In this document: positions 7,603-13,600 of the stretch, piece after piece
How the letters are laid out: the number at the start of each line of letters is the position of its first letter
How positions within the stretch are numbered: the first letter of the stretch is position 1
Assembly: GCA_030754315.1 (NCBI GenBank)
Contig: JASMAO010000209.1
Location: forward strand, 1-15,358
Direction: 5' to 3'
DNA length: 15,358 nt
DNA from: SAR202 cluster bacterium
GTDB taxonomy: Bacteria; Chloroflexota; Dehalococcoidia; Lucifugimonadales; JASMAO01
The notes under the pieces: generated by a model
Told to the model about the DNA's origin: nothing
Seen by the model: only the letters and a program-made list of their open reading frames with translations
The model's database searches: none
Translations under genes and position numbers: made by a program

Positions 7603-8367
7603 ATGGGGCGCGTTAAAGATCAGGTCGCTATTGTCACGGGAGCTGCGAGAGGATTAGGTGAAGCTATCTCGTATCGCTTGGCACAAGAAGGTGCCAGACT
7701 AGTTTTAGGCGATATAGATGAAACAGGGTTAGAGGCTACAGCGACAAAAATCCGTGACGAAGGTGGCGAGGTTGTCACATTAATTGGTGACATCACTGAA
7801 GAAGAGCCAGCATCCCAACTGATTGAGTCTGCAATCGCACATTTTAGGCAAATTGATATTCTGGTCAACAATGTTGGGGGCAGCCGAAATTCAAAAATCT
7901 GGGAAATGCCGGTGGAAGATTGGGACCACACAATCAAATTAAATCTACGTGGGACATTTCTTTGCAGTAAAGCCGCTGTACCTCACATGATTCAAAGAAA
8001 ACAAGGAAAAATAATTTGTTTGTCATCTGGGGCTCGAGAAGGCACACCATGGACAGCCTATTACGAAGGAGGGTCTGCCTACTCAGCCTCCAAGGCAGCG
8101 ATACATGGATTCATGCGAGATTTGGCTCTTGAACTTGCCGAACATAACATCAATGTAAATTGCGTTGCACCAGGTCCAATCGATACGAAAATAGCGGGTG
8201 CAAAGTTACGAAAACTTAATGAAACTGTGGACTTTAGCCCCAACCGCATGACCCCGTTTGGTAGGTTAGGGCAGCCTAGTGAAGTCGCAGATGCAGTCTT
8301 ATTTTTGGCTTCAGATGAAGCATCATATGTCTCGGGGCATACTCTAGCCGTTATGGGAGGCCGCTAG
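7603..8367 (+). CDS. Short-chain dehydrogenase/reductase (SDR, FabG-like)
   Basis: 254-residue classical SDR that oxidises or reduces a hydroxyl/keto group with NAD(P). Cofactor motif TGAARGLG is at 12-19. An acidic D37 at the end of the second strand (VLGDIDE) favours NAD. NNVG is at 89-92, active-site Asn at about N114, Ser at 141-142, and the catalytic YSASK gives Y160/K164. CVAPGPIDT follows the active site. The C-terminus is complete (ASYVSGHTLAVMGGR). ATG 7603 has AAGGAG nine bases upstream. It sits second in the operon with the HbpS-like gene. Substrate unknown. Confidence 0.93.
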   Translation: MGRVKDQVAIVTGAARGLGEAISYRLAQEGARLVLGDIDETGLEATATKIRDEGGEVVTLIGDITEEEPASQLIESAIAHFRQIDILVNNVGGSRNSKIWEMPVEDWDHTIKLNLRGTFLCSKAAVPHMIQRKQGKIICLSSGAREGTPWTAYYEGGSAYSASKAAIHGFMRDLALELAEHNINVNCVAPGPIDTKIAGAKLRKLNETVDFSPNRMTPFGRLGQPSEVADAVLFLASDEASYVSGHTLAVMGGR

Positions 8368-8405
8368 GGATTATTAGGACAATAAATGAACAATCAAAAC
8401 TTGGA

Positions 8406-8516
8406 GTGAATCAATTGAACAAAGATGAGCCCACGAACTTAACCAAGGAAGCACGAGCTTACTTGAATAAAACAGAGCAAACCAGAGGTTACACTCTCGA
8501 TATGCATCGAATCATG
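8406..8516 (+). pseudogene. 5' fragment of a carboxymuconolactone-decarboxylase-like gene
   Basis: The first ~37 codons after the SDR, still AT-rich, end in TRGYTLDMHRIM, which resembles the 'RGYvldmHkimaehdpefl' opening of carboxymuconolactone decarboxylase (AhpD-fold) proteins. The CxxC/His active site should follow but the sequence switches abruptly to high-GC, unrelated sequence near 8515. GTG 8406 opens the frame, but a TTGGAG site fits TTG 8415 better as the true start. Spacing from the SDR (38-47 bases) indicates it was the third gene of that operon. The remaining ~100 codons are missing on the far side of the high-GC block too. Confidence 0.5.
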
Positions 8517-8669
8517 GTGGTCAGCGATGATCTCGCGAAGTCGATTGGCGACGAGGCAGGCGGCAACGAGGTAGACGGTAAAACCGGCAATGCATTGGCG
8601 GGTTTCATCAACGCCGGCCCGCGTGTCGTGCGCGGTTGGGACGAACCGATTACCGTGTGGACAATATGA
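8517..8669 (+). pseudogene. 3' fragment of a probable class III nucleotide cyclase, fused in frame to the preceding fragment
   Basis: The high-GC continuation of the frame, VVSDDLAKSIGDE ... GPRVVRGWDEPITVWTI, fits the last ~50 residues of class III adenylate/guanylate cyclase domains: a 'vlvSdelA..igd' strand-helix followed by 'l.gf....vrGrdepv.Vw.l'. All catalytic residues lie upstream and are absent. The stop TGA (8667-8669) overlaps the next ATG as ATGA, so this was the upstream member of the high-GC operon. The whole open frame 8406-8669 (87 residues) would make a chimeric peptide with no expected function. Cyclase assignment is tentative, being based on a short tail. Confidence 0.45.
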
Positions 8670-9610
8670 CGGAAAAGATCATCGTGACGGGGGGCAGCGG
8701 CCGCCTTGGCGGCCATGTCATGACGGCGCTGCAGGCCGGCCATCGGGCAACGGCCCTGGACATTAAACCACCCCCCGGCGATGTGCCGTTCATTGCCACC
8801 GATATCCTTGATCTGCCGGGTCTGACCAGGGCCTTCACGGGGCAGGCCGCGGTGATCCATCTGGCTGGTTATGACGATGGCGACGGGCCGAACGAGCAGG
8901 CCTATATGGCAACCAATGTACAAGGTGCCTGGAATGTTTTCCAGGCCGCCGAGGATGCCGGCGTGCCCCATGTGGTGGTCGCCAGCAGCACCGCCGCCCT
9001 GGGTCTGGACCATGATCGGGCGCCGGACTACCTGCCGGTGGACGAAACGCATGCGTTGCGCACCACGGGGACCTATGGCCTGGGCAAACAACTCATGGAG
9101 ACCATGGCGCGACACTACGCGGCGCGGGGCAAAATGCACGTTATCTGCCTCAGGCCGACGTTGATCGTTCGTCCTGAAAAAGAGGCTCAAATCCTGGCCC
9201 AGCTCGCCCTGCCCGACCCCGACAGTAATTCCCCCGGCTGCAGTTCCGATGCCGCCGCCAGAAATGCCGTTGCACCCTATGGCGCGCTTTCCGCAACCCG
9301 GACCTATGTGCGCTCCACGGACGCGGCGCGGGGCTTTGTCGCCGCCCTGAAATACCGGGCCCGCCGGTTCGATATCTTCAATTTGGCGGCACCGGACGGC
9401 ATAGGGCGGCCGGAGACACTGGCACGCATGGCGGCAATCCATGAGACCATGCCCCCGGTGCGGGATCTCCAACTCTACCAGGCGGACCCCTACGCCAGCG
9501 TCTTGGATGACCGTCATGCCCGCGACGGTCTTGGCTGGCGGGCTGACGGCGACTGGCGCGATGTGGTGGCACGGCATAAACCCAAAACAACGATGGAAAC
9601 ATCATCATGA
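8666..9610 (+). CDS. NAD-dependent epimerase/dehydratase (extended SDR)
   Basis: 314 residues from ATG 8666. Rossmann motif TGGSGRLGG at 8-16 (the TGxxGxxG of extended SDRs), D32 at the end of strand 2 (NAD preference), TDILDL, IHLAG at 64-68, SST at 107-109 and the catalytic pair Y137/K141 (YGLGK). The C-terminal half binds substrate (FDIFNLAAPDG, LDDRHARDGLGWRADGDWRD). An in-frame extension upstream exists but ATG 8666 is chosen because it forms the ATGA overlap with the preceding stop, typical of translational coupling. Its own stop at 9608-9610 overlaps the esterase start in the same way. Members act on nucleotide sugars or other small carbonyl/hydroxyl substrates; which one cannot be told. 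Composition marks it as part of the acquired block. Confidence 0.88.
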   Translation: MTEKIIVTGGSGRLGGHVMTALQAGHRATALDIKPPPGDVPFIATDILDLPGLTRAFTGQAAVIHLAGYDDGDGPNEQAYMATNVQGAWNVFQAAEDAGVPHVVVASSTAALGLDHDRAPDYLPVDETHALRTTGTYGLGKQLMETMARHYAARGKMHVICLRPTLIVRPEKEAQILAQLALPDPDSNSPGCSSDAAARNAVAPYGALSATRTYVRSTDAARGFVAALKYRARRFDIFNLAAPDGIGRPETLARMAAIHETMPPVRDLQLYQADPYASVLDDRHARDGLGWRADGDWRDVVARHKPKTTMETSS

Positions 9611-11184
9611 ACCAGCCCGGACCAGCCACGCCGACAGATCCTAACGAAGACGCCTTCGTCGCCTGGGCACGGGAGTATGCGGTTGCCTTGTCCATCCCCC
9701 GGCACGACGACAATTACGACGACCTGGCTTTCATTCCCGGCGTCATCGGCAAACGCCGCGTCATCGCCGTGGGAGAGAGTGCCCACTATCTGTACGAATG
9801 GAACCGCTGGCGGACCCGGTTGTTCAAATATCTGGCCCAGGAACATGGCTTCACCACCTTCGTCTTGGAATCGGCCCTGGTCGAAGGCCGCCTGGTGCAC
9901 GACTACGTGGCTGGTGCCGATCATGAATGGGATGACGTGGCCCGCGCCATCAACAATGTGTGGGGCGTATGGGCCGAACTGAACGAGCTGATCCGATGGA
10001 TGCGGGACTGGAACGCCGATCCCAATCGGTCGCGGGAATTGCGCTTTTACAGTATGGACGGCAGCGGCAACTGGATGCATGCCCGCAATGTCTATGCCAC
10101 CGTGCACGCATTCGCGGCCCGGGTTGATGGGGGCCTAGCCGACGACATGGCACGGGAAATCGGTCCCATGGTGGCGGAGCTTAACCTGGAGAATCGCATG
10201 GAATTCGCAGATACTGCCTTCCGGGAACTGATTGCCGCCGCTTCGCTGGTGATCAGCCGTATCGAACAGGCCCGCGTTGCCTACACCCGGGTTACTTCGG
10301 CCGACGACTACGATTGGGGCCTGCGCGGCGCGCAAATTCTCCGCGACGTGATCCAGGCCCTGGCCCAGACTGAGGCGGATTTTAGCATCGGCGTGCGCCA
10401 GTTGTGGAACGTCCGGGATGTCTCCATGGCCGAGTCCCTGAACTGGATCCGTGAGCGCGAGGGCCCGGATGCGGGCATTGTTATCGGCGCCCACAACACA
10501 CATCTGCAGCTACACCCGGTGCGGGAGCAGAAGGCCACCTCCATGGGCAGCTACCATGTCGCCCGCTTCGGGCGGGGAGATACGCTGTTTATCGGCACGG
10601 CCAGCGAACGCTCGGTCAAGGGGGAGCCACCGCGCCCGGATTGCAATCAGGCCGCCTATGCCCGCCTGGGCCCGGATTGCTATTTTCTGGATCTGCGCCC
10701 GGCGCCCGGAAGCGGCCCGGTGGCGGACTGGCTCAAGGTCGAGCGTCCCGACCGCTCCAACCTGCGATATCAGCCGGTCTGCGCCGGCACGGCCTGGGAT
10801 TGCCTGCTGTTTCACCGGACCCTGTCCACGGGCACGGTGGAGCTTCCTGGTTTTCTCGCTTCGCCACCGACGGAAGCCACCGGCGATTTGGCCCGTTTCA
10901 ACGGCCGCTATATCATCCTCGGTTTCCTCGCCGCCGTGAATACCCTCGATGTCCGTGTGGAGGGTGACACCCTGTTCACCGACGGCCAGGACGACACCAG
11001 CGGCGAAGTCTTCCCGCCCTACAAAGTACCCCTGCACTATTGTGCCGACGGCCGGTTCCGCTGGTCCGTCTGGCCATCAATCCTAGATTTTCATCAGGCC
11101 GGCGAAGACATTTCCGTCTCCATCACCACCCCTGGCGGCGCTGTCTATCACGGTAAACGCGTTGGCGATGCGGTTTGGGGCTAA
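9607..11184 (+). CDS. Erythromycin-esterase-family protein with extra C-terminal domain
   Basis: 525 residues. The family core is clear: VIAVGESAHYLYEWNRWR at 52-69 (G56-E57-S58-A59-H60, E64), GFTTFVLES at 81-89, the RDVSMAESLNW block at 270-280, IVIGAHNTHLQ at 291-301 (H296, H299), ending near AWDCLLFHRT (396-405). Characterised relatives (EreA/EreC) hydrolyse the macrolactone ring using a conserved His and Glu residues; many homologues have other or unknown roles, so a resistance function should not be assumed. Residues about 428-520 form an additional beta-rich segment (FNGRYIILGFL ... VRVEGDTLF ... FRWSVWP) resembling the lipocalin-like tails of some serine hydrolases, beyond the ~400 residues of classic esterases. 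No signal peptide is seen. ATG overlaps the epimerase stop by ATGA. Confidence 0.82.
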   Translation: MNQPGPATPTDPNEDAFVAWAREYAVALSIPRHDDNYDDLAFIPGVIGKRRVIAVGESAHYLYEWNRWRTRLFKYLAQEHGFTTFVLESALVEGRLVHDYVAGADHEWDDVARAINNVWGVWAELNELIRWMRDWNADPNRSRELRFYSMDGSGNWMHARNVYATVHAFAARVDGGLADDMAREIGPMVAELNLENRMEFADTAFRELIAAASLVISRIEQARVAYTRVTSADDYDWGLRGAQILRDVIQALAQTEADFSIGVRQLWNVRDVSMAESLNWIREREGPDAGIVIGAHNTHLQLHPVREQKATSMGSYHVARFGRGDTLFIGTASERSVKGEPPRPDCNQAAYARLGPDCYFLDLRPAPGSGPVADWLKVERPDRSNLRYQPVCAGTAWDCLLFHRTLSTGTVELPGFLASPPTEATGDLARFNGRYIILGFLAAVNTLDVRVEGDTLFTDGQDDTSGEVFPPYKVPLHYCADGRFRWSVWPSILDFHQAGEDISVSITTPGGAVYHGKRVGDAVWG

Positions 11185-11286
11185 ATCTGCCTGGGTTTGT
11201 ACCTATAATAGGATCATTCACTCGCTCAAATGATGTTTTTACCAACATCTTGATGTTAAAATTCCTGCGAAAGGAAAAACAAATAA

Positions 11287-11943
11287 ATGTACCCTGTCAT
11301 AAGAGTCATAAATCCCAACTCGAATGATTCCGTTACTGCCGGTATTTCGGAAGCTTTGGAGCCGTTGCGCTTGGCTGATGGTCCACGCCTTGAATGTATA
11401 ACCCTTTCCGATGGCCCGTTTGGTGTTGAAAGCCAGGCTGATGTAAGCATGGTTGAACCCTTGATTGTAGATTACATAAAAGCCGACGCAGAGGCCGCTG
11501 CTTTCATAATCGCTTGTTACTCAGACCCTGGTTTAGCCCTCTGTAGAGAAGCAACCGATAGGCCAGTATTTGGCATTGCTGAATGTGCAATGGCAACAGC
11601 TCTCTCACGAGGTCAATCATTCGGTGTTATAGCAATCCTTAGCCAATCGATTCCCCGACACATTCGGCACATGCGAGAAAGACTCCTCCATAACCATTGT
11701 GCCGGGGAACGTGCCCTAGAACTAACTGTCGCAGAAGTAGAAAATAGCAGTGATACCTATGAGAAAATGCTGGAAGTTGGGACAAAGCTACGTGACAAAG
11801 ACGGCGCAGAGGTAATAATCATGGGATGCGCGGGCATGGCAAAGTATCGTGACACTTTAGAAAAATCGTTAGGAGTCCCCGTGATTGATCCAACCATAGC
11901 CGCTGCTGGAATGGCAATAAATACCGTTCTTGTGGCTAATTAG
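11287..11943 (+). CDS. Asp/Glu/hydantoin racemase family protein
   Basis: 218 residues. The two catalytic cysteines of cofactor-independent racemases are present at C77 (FIIACYSD) and C181 (IIMGCAGMA). IRVINPNSN at 5-13 is the usual N-terminal strand and ligand loop, and GVPVIDPTIAAAGMA closes the protein. Family members racemise hydantoins, Asp/Glu or allantoin, or isomerise maleate/decarboxylate arylmalonate when a cysteine differs; two cysteines favour a racemase. AAAGGA lies about 10 bases before ATG 11287. It begins right after the high-GC block and has host-like composition. No hydantoinase or carbamoylase is adjacent. It converges on the RidA gene 55 bases away. Confidence 0.88.
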   Translation: MYPVIRVINPNSNDSVTAGISEALEPLRLADGPRLECITLSDGPFGVESQADVSMVEPLIVDYIKADAEAAAFIIACYSDPGLALCREATDRPVFGIAECAMATALSRGQSFGVIAILSQSIPRHIRHMRERLLHNHCAGERALELTVAEVENSSDTYEKMLEVGTKLRDKDGAEVIIMGCAGMAKYRDTLEKSLGVPVIDPTIAAAGMAINTVLVAN

Positions 11944-11957
11944 CTTATCCTCTACAC
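11940..11957 (+). repeat. 18-bp direct repeat, copy 2
   Basis: Identical to 3798-3815. It overlaps the last codon and stop of the racemase gene and lies in the short convergent gap before the RidA gene. Limited similarity (an A and a CTG in register) continues for a few bases beyond the perfect match. Confidence 0.7.
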
Positions 11958-11998
11958 GACCTGTTTTACCAAGGGTGCAACCGAATGATTGAAGGCCG

Positions 11999-12385
11999 TT
12001 ACTGAGGTATTACCGCCATGGCGTCAATTTCAATTAGCAAGGTAGGACCATCTAAACCTGCTACTTGGACTCTTGTACTAGCGGGCAGATCTTCTCCGAA
12101 ATACTCCTGTCGAACTGTTTGAGTTTCGGATTTAGCAGATTCTGATAAATCGGTTACGTAACTGGTAATTTTCACAACATCACTCAGAGTTCCTCCTTCG
12201 CATTCCATAATGTATTTCATTCTCTCTAAAATCACCCTGGTTTGATCAGCCATGGTGCCGTTTTCAGCAACCGTCATTTTGGCAGTTGCTCCAGCGAAGA
12301 AAAGTAAATCTCCCACCCTAACCGCATGAAAATGAGGGGAGCCTGTCAGGGGGATAGCATCATAGTTCTTACGTTCGATAACCAT
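11999..12385 (-). CDS. Rid family (RidA/YjgF/UK114) protein
   Basis: 128 residues, the usual length. The trimeric Rid fold is shown by FFAGATAK, the QTRVILERMKYIME helix and VVKITSYVTDL. R105 in ASTRVQVAGLDGP matches the arginine that binds the carboxylate of 2-imino acids in enamine/imine deaminases, and E119 in LLIEIDAMAVI matches the C-terminal glutamate, so imine hydrolase activity is plausible. ATG 12385 has AGGAG (ACTCCT on the plus strand) about 8 bases upstream. It is convergent with the racemase, which suits removal of reactive imines made by amino-acid-type enzymes nearby, though a shared pathway is inference. Confidence 0.9.
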   Translation of the reverse strand: MVIERKNYDAIPLTGSPHFHAVRVGDLLFFAGATAKMTVAENGTMADQTRVILERMKYIMECEGGTLSDVVKITSYVTDLSESAKSETQTVRQEYFGEDLPASTRVQVAGLDGPTLLIEIDAMAVIPQ

Positions 12386-12480
12386 AGAATATACTCCTTA
12401 ATTTGAAGAATAGAACGCCTCAGTAGGACATTCTACACAAGAAATAACCCGAGCCCACCAGATACTAATATAAAAATGCC

Positions 12481-12518
12481 GCCCTACCCCTCCGGTTCAC
12501 TGCTATCGACATTTTGCC
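12481..12518 (+). repeat. Dispersed intergenic repeat, copy B
   Basis: Related to 4056-4091 through CCCTACCC, GGTTC, TGC and the perfect 12-mer CGACATTTTGCC at 12507-12518. It lies in the 232-base gap between the divergent RidA and aldolase genes. Confidence 0.45.
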
Positions 12519-12617
12519 TGAATCATTAGTTTATGTTGAATGTAGGCACGTTCGGGTTTACTATGGGGAATATTTTCCGGCTAAGACGCTGATAATCCCT
12601 ACACACAGGAGAGAACG

Positions 12618-13355
12618 ATGACAGAAGAGAAAACACTCAGGCAGCGCATCCGCGACGGGGAAGTCCTGGTTGCTTTGGTGGGATCACTGCGCACAACCAA
12701 GAGTCAGTTGGCCGATATTTGGGCAACGGGCCGCTATGACTATATCTGGATCGATGGTCAGCATACAGCCTTTAGCGAAGAGTTATTTGTAGCCTATTGT
12801 ACCGCCGCTGAAGAATTGGGTATTGACGTGCAACTACGCATTCCTCACACGCGCCACGCCTACTTGGTGGGGCGATATCTGGACTTGGGATGCAGTGCGG
12901 TGCTGGTTCCTGAAGTGATGGAAATGGATACGGTTGATGATGCCATTGCCTATACTTACTACCCGCAGGTCGGGCGGCGGAGTTGGGGTGGGGCAGCACG
13001 CCGAGGCGTGAATGGAGTTGCAAAAGGTATGGATCGGCTGGCGTATGCTGCGTGGTGGAACGAATATGTGATATTGAGCATTCAGGTGGAATCGGTCGAG
13101 GCGGTGACCAACATTGGGAAATTGGCCAAACCAGGGGTGAGTGTGGTGACATTTGGGCCCAATGACCTCACCTTCAACATGGAAGGGCATGTGGGGTATC
13201 CGCTGACAAGCGTGGATGACTGTATGCGCAATGTAGCGGCCCAATTGGATGGTACAGGCATTCGCCTCGCCATGGGCACGGTGACTAAGCCCGAAGAACG
13301 GGGAAAATATCTTGATATGGGGGTCACACTGTTTCAAGAAGGTGCCCCCGCCTAG
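12618..13355 (+). CDS. HpcH/HpaI-family aldolase/citrate lyase-type protein
   Basis: 245 residues of the class II, metal-dependent 2-keto-3-deoxy acid aldolase TIM barrel, which cleaves 4-hydroxy-2-oxo acids to pyruvate and an aldehyde. Landmarks are YIWIDGQHT (D46, H49, matching the D-x-E-H active-site block but with Q in place of E), R74 in VQLRIP, YLDLGCSAVLVPEV, YYPQVGRRSWGG, and metal ligands E158 (IQVES) and D183 (FGPNDLT). AGGAG lies 7 bases before ATG 12618. The protein stops right after GVTLFQEGAPA, some 10-15 residues sooner than most relatives, so the tail may be trimmed. Base composition is somewhat richer in G+C than its neighbours (29 of 60 at 13021-13080) but not as extreme as the 8.5-11.2 kb block. 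Confidence 0.87.
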   Translation: MTEEKTLRQRIRDGEVLVALVGSLRTTKSQLADIWATGRYDYIWIDGQHTAFSEELFVAYCTAAEELGIDVQLRIPHTRHAYLVGRYLDLGCSAVLVPEVMEMDTVDDAIAYTYYPQVGRRSWGGAARRGVNGVAKGMDRLAYAAWWNEYVILSIQVESVEAVTNIGKLAKPGVSVVTFGPNDLTFNMEGHVGYPLTSVDDCMRNVAAQLDGTGIRLAMGTVTKPEERGKYLDMGVTLFQEGAPA

Positions 13356-13381
13356 GTGAAGTAGCGGTTTAATATACGACT

Positions 13382-13519
13382 TTACTGAAGCTGATATTTC
13401 CAATCCAAATTTGGTCGGGGTGGCCTCACTTTTGTGTTATTTCTGCGGTCTGATTCCAGTCGATCCAAAAATTCTCTTTCGTAAAGTTTAACCACCAGAT
13501 CAACGGGGCTCTCTAAATA
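13382..13519 (-). pseudogene. Unidentified coding-like fragment
   Basis: A minus-strand frame of 45 codons ending at TAA 13382-13384 has protein-like character (LYEREFLDRLESDRRNN, then PPRPNLDWKYQLQ) but no start codon in a sensible place. A second short open stretch in another frame lies just upstream (13520-13590), as a frameshifted gene tail would look. I do not recognise the family. It may be chance; the rest of the 245-base gap shows nothing. Confidence 0.2.
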
Positions 13520-13600
13520 TTAGGCCCATCGGCATGTATGAAGACAATACCAACGGAAACGGCCGTGATTTTACTTAATATGTTAATTCCATCCTAAGAC

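Larger units (their letters stand above)
8515..11190. other. High-GC block of foreign composition
   Basis: From about 8515 to about 11190 base composition and codon choice (GCC, GGC, CTG, CGC) differ sharply from both flanks; for example 40 of 60 bases are G or C at 9001-9060 against 22 of 60 at 7981-8040. Both edges are abrupt. The left edge lies inside two broken genes. The right edge lies within about 20 bases after the esterase stop codon. No integrase, transposase, terminal inverted repeat or target duplication is visible at the edges. Confidence 0.85.

Noticed and set aside
8489..9577. Long minus-strand open frame (362 codons) across the high-GC epimerase
   Set aside because: It is antisense to a gene with clear Rossmann and YxxxK motifs. 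High GC suppresses stop codons, and the translation is Gly/His/Arg/Pro-rich without any family motif.
9514..10107. Minus-strand frame over the epimerase end and esterase start
   Set aside because: Shadow of the esterase-family gene; low-complexity Val/Gly/Asp-rich translation and no ribosome binding site.
9607..11184. Calling the esterase-family gene a macrolide-resistance gene
   Set aside because: Only family-level motifs are visible; many homologues are not resistance enzymes and this one has an additional C-terminal domain.
8515..11190. High-GC block as an insertion sequence, integron or phage
   Set aside because: No transposase, integrase, terminal inverted repeats or target duplication seen at either edge.
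12772..13403. Minus-strand frames over the HpcH/HpaI aldolase
   Set aside because: Antisense shadows of a gene with intact active-site residues; compositionally His/Pro/Ser-rich.
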